This document shows positions 26,581 through 35,867 of a stretch of DNA of 64,000 nt, piece by piece (position 1 is the first letter of the stretch; every line of letters begins with the position of its first letter). A program made the translations under genes and the position numbers. This DNA comes from Kibdelosporangium persicum (GTDB lineage: Bacteria; Actinomycetota; Actinomycetes; Mycobacteriales; Pseudonocardiaceae), in the NCBI RefSeq assembly GCF_013280595.1, contig NZ_JAAATY010000020.1, positions 62,001 through 126,000 of the forward strand. Reading direction: 5' to 3'. The notes beneath the pieces are model-generated. The model was given only the letters and a program-made list of their open reading frames with translations. It did not search any database and was not told where the DNA came from.

Positions 26581-29022
26581 GTGAGATTTCTGGGTGACCG
26601 GCACCAGGGCCACGGCTCTATCCGGACGCGACTCACCGCCGTGGTGGTGTTTTCGGCGGTCGCGCTCGTCGTGATGTGGGTGGCCGTCAGCCTGCCCCGG
26701 CTCTACGACGCGATCTACTTACGCGCGGTCAGCGAAGCCATGCAGGAGACCATGCCCAAGGCGGTCCGCGCGCTCGCCGCCGTGCAGGCGGAACGCGCGC
26801 AGAGCCTCTCGACGGCGGGGTCCGGGGCCGAACTTGCCGACCGGCGCAACCAGACCGACCAGTCCGTGCGCGAGGTCCGGGAACTGGTCGAGCCGCTGCT
26901 GGCGGACTCGCCGCAGGAGGTGCGGGACCGCTACCGCGACTTCACCGGGGCGCTGGACGAACTGGTCGACATCCGACGGCAGGCCGACACCAAGGCGATC
27001 ACGCGGCCGGAATTGTACGGTTTTTACAACAAAGTCGCCGACGTCAGCATGACAGTTTTCGAGACGATGGCGCGCGCGGTGCCGGATCAGCAGACCGCGT
27101 TCAGCGGTGTCCAGGTGACTCAGCTGTTCCGCGGCGCGGACCTGATGTCGCGGGCGGGCACGGTCGCCGGCGGCGCTATTGCGACCGGCGTACTGAATCA
27201 AGCCGACCACGCCGAATTCGCCCGGCTGACCGGTGCTTATCGGCAGCAGCTCGAATTGTCCACACAAAACAGTTCGGACCAGGTGCGGTCCGCCTACCAG
27301 GCAATACGTGCGAGCGACGAGTGGAAAAGGCTGATCGCCGCCGAGGACCTGTTGATCGATCAAGGTCCGTGGACCGTCGTGACCGGCCGCACCCGGGCGG
27401 ACGGGCAGCTCGCGGCGCCCCCGGTGAGTGACCAGGAATGGCGGGACGTCACCGGGAAGGTCTACGCCGGACTGGAACAGCTGGGCGTCATCCAGTTCGC
27501 CGACTCGGCCAGGCTGGCCGACGAGAAGTCCGGCACCAGCCTGACCCAGGCGATCGTCGGCAGCGTGATCGCGTTGCTCGTCGCCCTGGTCACGATCATC
27601 GCCGCGATGCGGATCATGCGGTCCACCGCGCGCAGGCTGACCAAGCTGCGGTACGAGACGCTGGACCTGGCCGTGGAGAAGCTGCCGCCGATCGTGGAGC
27701 GGCTGCGCGGCGGCGGGCAGGTGGACGTGACCACCGAGCTGCCCGCGCTGGACTTCGGCAAGGACGAGATCGGCCAGGTCGCCAGGGCCTTCAACGCCGC
27801 GCACGCCACCGCGGTCGAAGCCGCGGTGCAGGAGTCGCAGGCCCGTGCCGGTGTGCGCAACGTGTTCCTCGGCATCGCGCACCGCAGCCAGGCGCTGGTG
27901 CACCGGCAGCTGAAGATCCTGGACAAGCTCGAACGGGAGCAGGAGGACCCGCAGCAGCTGGAGGCGCTGTTCACGCTGGACCACCTGGCCACCCGTGCCC
28001 GGCGCAACGCCGAGAACCTGATCATCCTCGGCGGGCAGCAGCCGGGCCGCGCGTGGCGCAAACCGGTGCTGCTGGCCGACATCCTGCGCGGCGCGGTCGC
28101 CGAGACCACCCAGTACAAGCGAATCCGCCTGCAAGGCGTGCCCCGGGTGTCACTGGTCGGCTCCGCCGTCGCGGACACCATGCACCTGCTCGCCGAGCTG
28201 CTGGACAACGCGACGTCGTTCTCGCCGCCACAGGCCCAGGTGCGGCTGTCCGGGGAACCGGCGGCCAAGGGCATCGTGGTGGAGGTCGAGGACAACGGCC
28301 TCGGCATGAGCGACGAGGAACGCCAGCGGCACAACATCGTGCTGGCAGACCCGCCGGACTTCGAGTCGATGGCGCTGAAGGGCGACCCGCGGCTCGGCCT
28401 GTTCGTGGTCGCGCGGCTCGCGGCCCGGCACGGCATCAAGGTCGAGCTGCGCTCGTCCTCCTACGGCGGCACCAGGGCGATCGTGCTGATCCCGGCGACG
28501 TTGCTGGTCGACGCCGACCAGGACGACACCACGGTGTTCGAACCGGTGCCCTCGGCACGGTCCGCGTCGCCCGATCAGGACTACGTCGATGACGTGCTGC
28601 CGTTCCGGGTATCACTGTTCCAGCCGGCCTCCGAGAGCACCGCGACGGCCGGGACGCAGGTGCGGGAACGGGAGGAGCCGGAGCCGGTGTGGCCACAAGA
28701 AGACATCGCGGAGCCGCTGGGTGGTGAACCACACCAGGCAGGGCCGAGTGTTGATCCCGTGCAGAATCCGTTCGGGCAGCAGACCGCGCCGGGGATCCCG
28801 CCCATGCCGATGGACCCGGTCGCGTACGACACCGGCACGCCGGAGAAACCGGCGTTGCCGCGCCGCCGCAGGCAGGCCAGCCTGGCGCCACAGCTCAGAG
28901 AGACCTCACCGATGCGGCTGGACGACGAGGATCCCGGTGGTGGCCGGTCGCCGGAGGAGGTCCGCTCCATCATGTCGGCCTTCCAGCAGCAGACCAGGCG
29001 CGCACGTGACGAGGATCAGTAG
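26581..29022 (+). CDS. cvnA: Conservon sensor kinase with nitrate/sulfonate-sensing (NIT) domain
   Basis: An 813-residue membrane protein. Transmembrane helix about 20-38, an external NIT domain of about 270 residues ('RYRDFTGALDELVDIRRQAD'-like helices), second helix about 322-342, HAMP, then the conservon-type phosphotransfer region (IAHRSQALVHRQLKILDKLE) and an ATPase domain with 'ELLDNATSFSPP' and VEDNGLGMSDEE. The tail (about 650-813) is acidic, proline-rich and disordered. It is the typical CvnA layout: sensor upstream of CvnB, CvnC and CvnD. GTG at 26581 follows GGTGGAG. Codon 47 is TTA. Placement in a haem operon is unusual. Confidence 0.93.
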   Translation: MRFLGDRHQGHGSIRTRLTAVVVFSAVALVVMWVAVSLPRLYDAIYLRAVSEAMQETMPKAVRALAAVQAERAQSLSTAGSGAELADRRNQTDQSVREVRELVEPLLADSPQEVRDRYRDFTGALDELVDIRRQADTKAITRPELYGFYNKVADVSMTVFETMARAVPDQQTAFSGVQVTQLFRGADLMSRAGTVAGGAIATGVLNQADHAEFARLTGAYRQQLELSTQNSSDQVRSAYQAIRASDEWKRLIAAEDLLIDQGPWTVVTGRTRADGQLAAPPVSDQEWRDVTGKVYAGLEQLGVIQFADSARLADEKSGTSLTQAIVGSVIALLVALVTIIAAMRIMRSTARRLTKLRYETLDLAVEKLPPIVERLRGGGQVDVTTELPALDFGKDEIGQVARAFNAAHATAVEAAVQESQARAGVRNVFLGIAHRSQALVHRQLKILDKLEREQEDPQQLEALFTLDHLATRARRNAENLIILGGQQPGRAWRKPVLLADILRGAVAETTQYKRIRLQGVPRVSLVGSAVADTMHLLAELLDNATSFSPPQAQVRLSGEPAAKGIVVEVEDNGLGMSDEERQRHNIVLADPPDFESMALKGDPRLGLFVVARLAARHGIKVELRSSSYGGTRAIVLIPATLLVDADQDDTTVFEPVPSARSASPDQDYVDDVLPFRVSLFQPASESTATAGTQVREREEPEPVWPQEDIAEPLGGEPHQAGPSVDPVQNPFGQQTAPGIPPMPMDPVAYDTGTPEKPALPRRRRQASLAPQLRETSPMRLDDEDPGGGRSPEEVRSIMSAFQQQTRRARDEDQ

Positions 29023-29033
29023 GGGAGAACTGA

Positions 29034-29453
29034 ATGATGAAGGCGAACTCCGGGGCAGATCTCGACTGGCTGCTCGAGGATCTGATCGGCCGGGTCGTCG
29101 GCGCCCGGCACGCGGTGGTGCTGTCGGCGGACGGCCTGCTCGTCGGCCGGTCGGCCGCTTTGTCCAAAGAGGACGGGGAGCACCTCTCCGCGGTGGCCTC
29201 GGCCTTCCAGAGCCTGGCGCGGGGCACTGGACGGCAGTTCGGCGGCGGCAAGGTGCGGCAGACCATCGTGGAGATGGAGCACGCGTTCCTGTTCGTCACC
29301 GCGGCGGGCCAGGGCACGTGCCTTGCCGTCCTCGGCGAGGAGGACGCGGACGTCGGCCTGATCGCGTACGAGATGAACCTGCTGGTCAAACAGGTCGGTT
29401 CGGTGCTCAACGCCCAGCCCCGCGTGGAACACCTCGGCGTGCCGACGTCATGA
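29034..29453 (+). CDS. cvnB: Roadblock/LC7 domain protein
   Basis: A 139-residue single-domain protein. The roadblock fold is recognised by 'HAVVLSADGLLVGRSAAL' near residues 25-42 and by FLFVTAAGQGTCLAVL near 83-98. Roadblock proteins act as scaffolds or GTPase-activating partners of the small GTPase (CvnD). ATG 29034 follows GGGGAGA; a second ATG is the next codon but one. The stop overlaps the cvnC start (ATGA), so the genes are coupled. Confidence 0.94.
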   Translation: MMKANSGADLDWLLEDLIGRVVGARHAVVLSADGLLVGRSAALSKEDGEHLSAVASAFQSLARGTGRQFGGGKVRQTIVEMEHAFLFVTAAGQGTCLAVLGEEDADVGLIAYEMNLLVKQVGSVLNAQPRVEHLGVPTS

Positions 29454-29821
29454 CGGCCGGCCGCGACAACTGGGTGGACGACGAGGCCGGTCCGCTGGTC
29501 CGTCCCTACGCGATGACGCGCGGGCGGACCCGGCCGGCGAACAGTGATCTGAACATGATCACGCTTGTGGTCGCGGCGAAGGACGAAATCGACACGGTGA
29601 CCCTGGACGCCGACTACGTGGCGATCCTGGAACTGTGCCATCAGCCGCTGTCGATCGCCGAGCTCGCCGCCCGCCTCGACGTGCCCATCGTGGTGGTCAA
29701 GATCCTCGTGTCCGACTTGATCGACCTGCGGGAAGTAATAGCCCGCAACCCCACACGCGATGTCAGGGTTCCCGACATGAAACTACTGCAGGCGGTGCTC
29801 GATGGTGTCCGACGGCTCTGA
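29450..29821 (+). CDS. cvnC: DUF742 protein
   Basis: A 123-residue DUF742 protein: PLVRPYAMTRGRTRP near residue 14, then a winged-helix-like segment with 'SIAELAARLDVPIVVVKILV' and the C-terminal [15 protein letters not shown]742 partners appear only in conservons and may bind DNA or the GTPase. ATG 29450 overlaps cvnB; the 3' end overlaps cvnD by 20 bases. Confidence 0.93.
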   Translation: MTAGRDNWVDDEAGPLVRPYAMTRGRTRPANSDLNMITLVVAAKDEIDTVTLDADYVAILELCHQPLSIAELAARLDVPIVVVKILVSDLIDLREVIARNPTRDVRVPDMKLLQAVLDGVRRL

Positions 29822-30386
29822 TGAGATGCCGCGCGCGGTCAAGATCCTGATCGCGGGCGGGTTCGGCGCCGGCAAGACCACGATGGTCGGTGCCGTCAGC
29901 GAGATCGCGCCGATGTCGACCGAGGAACTGCTCACCGAGGCCGGCGTCGGCGTCGACGACCTCGCGGGCATCGAGAACAAGCGGACCACCACGGTCGCGC
30001 TGGACTTCGGCCGGATCACGCTCAACCAGCAGGTGATCCTGTACCTGTTCGGCACGCCGGGGCAGGGCCGGTTCTGGTTCATGTGGGACGAGCTGGCGTT
30101 CGGCGCGCTCGGCGCGGTCGTGCTGGCCGACACCCGGCGGCTGGAGACGTGCTTCCCGTCGATCGACTTCTTCGAGAAGCGCGGGGTGCCGTTCGTGATC
30201 GCGGTGAACTGCTTCGACGGCGCCACCCGCTACGACCTCAAGGAGGTGCGCGAGGCACTGGACGTCGGGCCGGACGTGCCGCTGGCCATGTGCGACGCGC
30301 GCGACCGGGAGTCGGCCAAGGAGGTCCTGGTCACATTGGTGGAGTACGTCCTGAGCAAGCAGCCGTTGGCCCGTGCCACGATGTAG
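29802..30386 (+). CDS. cvnD: Conservon small GTPase
   Basis: A 194-residue Ras-like GTP-binding protein. Walker A is [13 protein letters not shown] near residues 16-28, the switch region has [13 protein letters not shown] with [15 protein letters not shown] as the G3 loop, and the guanine-specificity loop reads VNCFDG where classical GTPases have NKxD, a usual conservon variation. ATG 29802 lies inside the end of cvnC. It is followed after only two bases by hemQ, so expression of the two is linked. Confidence 0.94.
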   Translation: MVSDGSDEMPRAVKILIAGGFGAGKTTMVGAVSEIAPMSTEELLTEAGVGVDDLAGIENKRTTTVALDFGRITLNQQVILYLFGTPGQGRFWFMWDELAFGALGAVVLADTRRLETCFPSIDFFEKRGVPFVIAVNCFDGATRYDLKEVREALDVGPDVPLAMCDARDRESAKEVLVTLVEYVLSKQPLARATM

Positions 30387-30388
30387 GC

Positions 30389-31081
30389 ATGGCTCGCCTC
30401 AACTACTCCGAACTCAACGACACGATCCGGTACACGATGTGGTCGGTGTTCCGGGTCGAACCGGGCAAACTGCCCGACGACCGCGGGCCCGCCGCCACTG
30501 AGGCGGAGTCTTACCTCGATGCGCTCGAAGGCAAGGGCGTCATCGTGCGCGGCGTGTACGACGTGGCGGGCTTGCGCGCGGACGCCGACTACATGATCTG
30601 GTGGCATGCCGCCGAGATCGAGCAGGTGCAGGCGGCGTACACCGGGCTGCGGCGCACCACGCTGGGCCGCGCGTCCACGCCGGTCTGGAGCCAGGTCGCC
30701 CTGCACCGGCCCGCGGAGTTCAACAAGAGCCACATCCCGGCGTTCCTGGCCGGGGAGGAGGCACGCAAGTACATCTGCGTGTACCCGTTCGTCCGGTCCT
30801 ACGAGTGGTACCTGCTGCCGGACGACGAGCGCCGCAAGATGCTGGCCGAGCACGGCCAGATGGCCCGTGACTACCCGGACGTGCGCGCCAACACCGTCGC
30901 GTCGTTCGCGTTGGGCGACTACGAGTGGATGCTCGCGTTCGAGGCGGACGAGCTGCACCGGATCGTCGACCTGATGCGGCACCTGCGTGGCAGCACCGCC
31001 CGCCGGCACGTGCGTGAGGAGATCCCGTTCTACACCGGCACGCGGCTGCCCGCGGCCGAGCTCGTGACCAACCTCCCTTGA
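30389..31081 (+). CDS. hemQ: HemQ coproheme decarboxylase (chlorite-dismutase family)
   Basis: A 230-residue protein of the Cld superfamily, the actinobacterial HemQ branch (Rv2676c type). It shows TMWSVFRV near residue 14, [16 protein letters not shown] near 71-86, [18 protein letters not shown] near 131-148, [19 protein letters not shown] near 170-188 and the closing PFYTGTR. HemQ removes two propionates of coproheme to yield haem b, the last step of the coproporphyrin route. ATG 30389 is two bases after cvnD, so hemQ is the last gene of the conservon operon rather than being fused to hemEY. Confidence 0.93.
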   Translation: MARLNYSELNDTIRYTMWSVFRVEPGKLPDDRGPAATEAESYLDALEGKGVIVRGVYDVAGLRADADYMIWWHAAEIEQVQAAYTGLRRTTLGRASTPVWSQVALHRPAEFNKSHIPAFLAGEEARKYICVYPFVRSYEWYLLPDDERRKMLAEHGQMARDYPDVRANTVASFALGDYEWMLAFEADELHRIVDLMRHLRGSTARRHVREEIPFYTGTRLPAAELVTNLP

Positions 31082-31091
31082 TCGACGCCCC

Positions 31092-31187
31092 CGGGTGGTC
31101 ACGCACGTCTCGCACATCCTGAACAAGCTGGGCGTCAACTCGCGGACCGACATGGCCCGCGAGGCCGCCAGCCGCGCCTCGGGGTGA
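31092..31187 (+). pseudogene. 3' remnant of a LuxR-family regulator
   Basis: Thirty-one codons followed by TGA read RVVTHVSHILNKLGVNSRTD and then MAREAASRASG. This is the recognition helix and C-terminus of a LuxR/NarL helix-turn-helix (compare VKSHLSRIGRKLG in the regulator at 21070). Nothing upstream continues the domain because hemQ ends 10 bases before. It is a truncation scar left by recombination at this boundary. Confidence 0.75.
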
Positions 31188-31259
31188 ATGGCCGGAAACT
31201 TGCGGATCTCGGCCCACGCCCTACTCGCTCACCGGTTCAGCGCGCATGAGGATGCACGC

Positions 31260-31787
31260 GTGATAGTCGAACTCAGGCAGTACACGCTCAAACCAGGCCG
31301 CCGCGACACGCTCGTCGAGATCTTCGAGAAGCACTTCGTCGACACCCAGGAGGCCGTCGGCATCACGCTGATCGGGCTGTTCCACGACCTCGACAACCCC
31401 GACAGGTTCGTCTGGCTCAGGGGTTTCCAGGACATGCGGAGCCGCAAGGCCGCCCTGATCGCGTTCTACGAGCAGGGTGAGGCGTGGAAGACGCACGGGC
31501 CCGCGGCGAACGCCACCATGATCGACTCGGACGACGTGTTGTTGTTGCGGCCTCTCGGAGACGTCGTCGTCGACCGGGAGTACGGCCAGTACACGGCGGT
31601 GATCTCGGCCCGTCCCGCTGAAGTCGCGGAGCCGGTCATGCGTTTCGAACCTCTTGTCGCCGAGAACACCTACCCGCGTTTGCCGGTACGCGAGGAACAG
31701 ATGTTCGTCACGGTGTACGCCGGCGGCGACAGTTCGGGAAGCGAGGGGCTGAGGTTGAAACCCACGGCCGGATCCGCGATGCGGTAA
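31260..31787 (+). CDS. NIPSNAP-family protein
   Basis: A 175-residue protein with the ferredoxin-like dimeric alpha/beta barrel of the NIPSNAP family: VELRQYTLKPGRRDTLVEIFE at the start, then LIGLFHDLDNPDRFVWLRGF near residue 43. Enzymatic roles in the family are poorly known. The start is GTG 31260 preceded by GAGGA; a frame-continuous ATG at 31188 lies directly on the LuxR scar and adds 24 unlikely residues. A 16-bp stem terminator follows. Confidence 0.85.
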   Translation: MIVELRQYTLKPGRRDTLVEIFEKHFVDTQEAVGITLIGLFHDLDNPDRFVWLRGFQDMRSRKAALIAFYEQGEAWKTHGPAANATMIDSDDVLLLRPLGDVVVDREYGQYTAVISARPAEVAEPVMRFEPLVAENTYPRLPVREEQMFVTVYAGGDSSGSEGLRLKPTAGSAMR

Positions 31788-31885
31788 GCGTTCAGCAGCA
31801 ACAGGCGCGGAAGGACCGTCTGACCTGCGGCGCGGTTGGGCAGGGAAAGGAAGGTATCCGCGTCGCGGTAAGTCGACGCCGGGGT

Positions 31886-31927
31886 GCGGAGCGGCCCCGA
31901 GGTGGGGGCGGCTCGGGGCCGCTCCGC
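31886..31927. terminator. Bidirectional terminator, 16-bp perfect stem
   Basis: Bases 31886-31901 pair exactly with 31912-31927 around a ten-base loop, all G/C except few positions. It is placed between the NIPSNAP gene and the convergent subtilase gene, so it can serve both. Confidence 0.75.
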
Positions 31928-31950
31928 TGTGAATCAGGACAGGGAATACG

Positions 31951-34900
31951 TCAGTTCAGCTTGTACGCGTTGATGATCGTCTGCTCGACGGTGTTGCCCG
32001 CCCGGTCGGTCGCCTTCGCCCGCAGGGACACCGAGGCGCCGTCGTTGGGGTGCTGGACGATGGCGAACACGTTCGCCACGACGGTCGCCGCGGTCCACGT
32101 CTGGCCGCCGTCGAAGGACGCCTCCACGGTCAGCGACTTGGGCAGCGTGCCCTGGCCGCTGTTCTGGGCCTGCACGGTCACCGGCACGATGAACGACTCA
32201 CCGGCCGGGGCCGAGTTCGTGGCGTCCAGCGCCGGCGTGTACCGGACGGTCGACAGCGGCAGCCGGACCGGGTCGGCGCCCGCCTCGGCCGACCGGAACG
32301 TCCACGAGCCGCGGACCGTGGTCGAGACGTCCGAGACACCGCTGCGGACCGCCTCGGTGGTCAGCACGTAGCCGCCCGCCTCGGCGGGAACGTCGAACGA
32401 GCCGTAGCCCGCGTCGGCCGACTCGCCGATCTTCTTGCCGTCGCGGTACAACACGGTCGACGCCTTGTCCACAACGGACGAACCGGCGTTGCCGGCGGCG
32501 TCACCGAACAGCGGGATGTTCACCGAGATCTTGTTCTCCACCCGGGTGACGTACTGGGCGGGGATGCGAGTCTGCGGCATGACCGGGGCGAACACGCCAC
32601 GGTTGTAGGACTCCTCGTACGTCGTGCCCGCCTGCAACACCTTCACCGGGCTGGACAGCTGGAGTTCGATGGTGCTGCCGTCGCCGGAGGTCTGCCACAG
32701 GCCTGGGCTCCAGGCTGTGTCCTCGGTGGTGTAGTACTCGTCGCGCTCGCCCGGCAGCTTCGCCGGCAGCAGAGCCGCCCACGCGCCCGGGCCTTGGCCG
32801 AACTTCGGGTACGGGAACGCGTACCGCAGGCCTGCCTTGCCCGGCACGGTGGCATGGAACGTGCCGTGTACGTGCGCCAGGCTCTCCTTCTTCACCGCCT
32901 TGGTGAAGCCGGTCGGCATCGACCCGTTCTGGTAGAAGGCCAGACCGTAGTACTCGCCCGCCGGCGTGTTCCACTGGGTGTTGATCTGGGTGATCAGTTC
33001 CCGCGGGGACACCTCGGGCCCGGCGTGTGCTGTCCACAGTGTACCGATGTCGCCGCCGAGCAGGACCCAGCCGTAACCGAAGGTGTCACGGCCCACGGTG
33101 CGCTGGTAGGTGATCTCCGCCAGCCGCAGCTCTGCCGCCGGATCGGGCGTGGTCACGCTGGTCTGCTTGGCACGGCGGAAGTCCAGGTCGATCGTGGTGT
33201 CCCCGGTCAGCGTGAACGCGGGGTACGCCAGCCAGGTGATCCGCTGGCCGACCACCGAGCTGTCGATCACGTAGTCGCCCTTGGGCAGCCGCACCGACGG
33301 GCTGCCGTCCGGATCGAACGCCGAGGTGAACTTCCGGCTCTGCAGGCCGTACATCGAAGTCCGGTAGTTCGTCGCGGGCGCGCCGTCCAGTCCGATGTGG
33401 TTGATCGTCAGCGTGTAGCTCTCCGGCTCCCGGTTGATCGCCACCGGGGTGGTGACCACCGTCTCGCCGGCGGTCGCGGTCAGCGTTCCGGAGTAGACGC
33501 CGTCCAGGCCTTCCACCTTGGTGTTCCCGGTGACCGTCACCTTCGCCTCACCACCGGCGGGCACGGTGACCTTCGACGGCGACGCGGTCAGCAGACCGGC
33601 GGGCGCGGGCTTGCCGTCCGGGCCGAGCGCGTTGACCGTGACGTCGAACGTGACATCAGTCTTGCCGGTGTTGCGGTAGGTCACGGCCTTGTCCACCGGC
33701 TGGTCGTCGTCGTGCGGCCAGAGCTGCGTGCCGAGGCTGACGTTGGTCGGTGTGGTGGTGACGGCCTGCGTGATCGCCTTGGCCACGTCGACCCGGCCGG
33801 AACCCTGCTGGAACGCGGTGAGTTTGGCGTTCGGCTTGGCGGACGCGGTCAGGGTCGCCTTGATCTGATCGCCGCTCCAGTCCGGGTGAACCTGCGCGAG
33901 CAGGGCGGCGGCACCGGCGACGTGCGGCGTGGCCATGGAGGTGCCGGACTCGGAGACGTAACCGTCGGCGACGGGCGTGCCCATCCGGCCGTGGGCGGCC
34001 TTGGCCGCGGCGATGTTGACACCGGGTGCGGTGACGTCCGGCTTGATGGCCGCGTCCCCGATCCTGGGGCCACGGCTGGAGAACGGCGCCAGGCTGTCGT
34101 CACGGTCGACGGCGCCGACCGTCAACGCGGCATCCGCGCTGCCCGGCGAACTGACGCTCTCGTCACGGGGTCCGCTGTTGCCCGCGGCGATGACGAACAG
34201 CGTGCCGTGCTTGGCGGACAACGTGTTCACGGCTTCTTCGAGCGGGTCGATCTCCGGTGTGTCGGAGCCGCCCAGGCTCAGGTTGACGATCTTGGCGCCC
34301 TGGTCGACCGCCCACTGCATGCCGCCGATGATCCACGATTCCTGGCCGTAACCGTTGTCGTCGAGCACCTTGCCGTCGACGATGTTCGCGCCGTGCGCGA
34401 CACCCTTGTACTTGCCGTCGGCCTTGGCGCCGGTCCCGGCGATGGTGGACGCGACGTGCGTGCCGTGGCCGAAGCGGTCGACGGCGTCGGCGGCGTCGCT
34501 GAAGTTCTTCTCGGCGATCTCGCGGCTGGCGAGGTCGGGATGCGTCTGGTCGACGCCGGTGTCCAGCACGGCGACCTTGACGCCCTCGCCGGTGACGCCC
34601 GCCTGCCACGCGGCGGGCGCGCCGATCTGCGCGGTGCTGCGGTCCAGCGAGGCCTTGCGCTTGCCGTCGAGCCAGACCTTCTTGACGTTGCCCGCCGTCA
34701 GCGACTGCCATGCGGCGCCGGTCTTGTCCGCGGTGACCGCGGATGCGTTGACAGTGGCCAGGTTCGCGGTCGTGGTGACGCCCGCGACGCTCGCGCCGGG
34801 CGCGTGGCTCACGATCAGCGGCAGGGTGTTGCGTTCACCGTCGGCGTAGCCGAATTCGGTCAGTGCGGTCAAGTCGAACAGGCGCTCGTCCAGGCGTCCT

Positions 34901-35184
34901 TGCGCGACAAGGGAAACCGCGTCCTGCGGGACGACGTAGTGGTGGCCATCGCGTCGGTATGTCGAGAACGCGAGTTTCTCGCGGCCCTTGCCGGGAACGA
35001 TGGCGTGCACCTTGTACGCGTCATCGACCATGACGACCCGGTCACCCGTGATGAGCGTGACCGACTTGCCGTTGGGTTGAGCGACTGGCGCCGCGACGGC
35101 TACCTGTGCCGTGCTGAGCACGACCCCCAGGACGAGAGCCCCGGCGCCGAAGCGTCTGGCGGCTCGTTTCTTGGCTGAATGCAC
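31951..35184 (-). CDS. Secreted subtilisin-like serine protease (S8), large multidomain
   Basis: A 1077-residue exported protease. Residues 1-32 are a signal peptide, about 33-185 a propeptide, and the S8 domain carries the full triad: Asp208 in AVLDTGVDQTHPDL, His240 in FGHGTHVAS, oxyanion Asn336 in AAGNSG and Ser416 in SGTSMATPHVAG. A long beta-rich C-terminal half (about 500-1077) probably contains Ig-like or adhesion modules. GTG 35184 is chosen because it starts the signal peptide and follows GGGAGG. Secreted proteases of this size are common in soil actinomycetes for nutrient release. Confidence 0.94.
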   Translation of the reverse strand: MHSAKKRAARRFGAGALVLGVVLSTAQVAVAAPVAQPNGKSVTLITGDRVVMVDDAYKVHAIVPGKGREKLAFSTYRRDGHHYVVPQDAVSLVAQGRLDERLFDLTALTEFGYADGERNTLPLIVSHAPGASVAGVTTTANLATVNASAVTADKTGAAWQSLTAGNVKKVWLDGKRKASLDRSTAQIGAPAAWQAGVTGEGVKVAVLDTGVDQTHPDLASREIAEKNFSDAADAVDRFGHGTHVASTIAGTGAKADGKYKGVAHGANIVDGKVLDDNGYGQESWIIGGMQWAVDQGAKIVNLSLGGSDTPEIDPLEEAVNTLSAKHGTLFVIAAGNSGPRDESVSSPGSADAALTVGAVDRDDSLAPFSSRGPRIGDAAIKPDVTAPGVNIAAAKAAHGRMGTPVADGYVSESGTSMATPHVAGAAALLAQVHPDWSGDQIKATLTASAKPNAKLTAFQQGSGRVDVAKAITQAVTTTPTNVSLGTQLWPHDDDQPVDKAVTYRNTGKTDVTFDVTVNALGPDGKPAPAGLLTASPSKVTVPAGGEAKVTVTGNTKVEGLDGVYSGTLTATAGETVVTTPVAINREPESYTLTINHIGLDGAPATNYRTSMYGLQSRKFTSAFDPDGSPSVRLPKGDYVIDSSVVGQRITWLAYPAFTLTGDTTIDLDFRRAKQTSVTTPDPAAELRLAEITYQRTVGRDTFGYGWVLLGGDIGTLWTAHAGPEVSPRELITQINTQWNTPAGEYYGLAFYQNGSMPTGFTKAVKKESLAHVHGTFHATVPGKAGLRYAFPYPKFGQGPGAWAALLPAKLPGERDEYYTTEDTAWSPGLWQTSGDGSTIELQLSSPVKVLQAGTTYEESYNRGVFAPVMPQTRIPAQYVTRVENKISVNIPLFGDAAGNAGSSVVDKASTVLYRDGKKIGESADAGYGSFDVPAEAGGYVLTTEAVRSGVSDVSTTVRGSWTFRSAEAGADPVRLPLSTVRYTPALDATNSAPAGESFIVPVTVQAQNSGQGTLPKSLTVEASFDGGQTWTAATVVANVFAIVQHPNDGASVSLRAKATDRAGNTVEQTIINAYKLN

Positions 35185-35353
35185 CTGAAAAACCTCCCGA
35201 TCGGTTTTCTGCGCACGCCCCAGACATCGACGGTGAGAAGTCGATGAACCACACTCCGTGGTCAACGCAAGCTATCGGGACCACCAAGGGGTGACAAGTC
35301 CTCAACGGGACTATCTCGAAAGTAAATTTCCCCAGCAGTTGATCACTGGATGT

Positions 35354-35851
35354 TCACTGACGTTCGCTTACCGTCCCATCGGGGGACACGAATAGGCCGC
35401 CTTGCGGTGTGCCGCCTCCGCACTCCGGACCAGCCGGGTACCGGACTTTCGGAGTGACCACCACCTGGTGCGCGCCGAGCCCGGCACCGGCCGGATCGAT
35501 CAGCGTCAGCGTCACCTCGACCGGCCCGGCCGGGAGTTCCCGCAGGTCGGCGAACGAGTGCAGGCCGCCGGTCGGTGCCATCCGCGCGGCGCACGCGGTG
35601 TCCGGGCCGCCTGACGGACATGATGACGACTTGCCAGCCGTGGAGGGGTAAAACTCGAGTGCGGAGTGCTGACAGGACCCGTTCCAGCATGCGCTCAGGC
35701 GCGCGGAACCGACCTTGGGCGCGTAGGCCGGGTCGACGTCGACGGAGATGCCCTGGCGGATCGCCGCGCCGCTACAGTCGCCGATCTCCGTACCGCACGC
35801 GGTCAGCGCGGCGGTGGCCAGTGCGATCACGGCCGTCAGCTTCCAGTTCAC
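35354..35851 (-). CDS. Small lipoprotein, last gene of the DUF692 operon
   Basis: A 165-residue protein that I do not recognise. Its N-terminus VNWKLTAVIALATAALTAC is a lipoprotein signal with the lipidated cysteine at residue 19. Six further cysteines follow in the mature part, with two small clusters (SACWNGSCQ and SSCPSGGPDTAC), suggesting disulfides outside the cell. GTG 35851 lies 16 bases after the upstream gene's stop, with GTGAGGAC in between; another GTG at 35887 would overlap that gene and hide the signal. Same-strand spacing puts it in the operon with DUF692, but its role there is open. Confidence 0.65.
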   Translation of the reverse strand: MNWKLTAVIALATAALTACGTEIGDCSGAAIRQGISVDVDPAYAPKVGSARLSACWNGSCQHSALEFYPSTAGKSSSCPSGGPDTACAARMAPTGGLHSFADLRELPAGPVEVTLTLIDPAGAGLGAHQVVVTPKVRYPAGPECGGGTPQGGLFVSPDGTVSERQ

Positions 35852-35867
35852 GACTGTGGGACGGTCC

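Noticed and set aside
31188-31259. ATG 31188 as start of the NIPSNAP gene
   Set aside because: It adds 24 residues unlike the family and lies on the LuxR scar; GTG 31260 has a GAGGA site and the family start.
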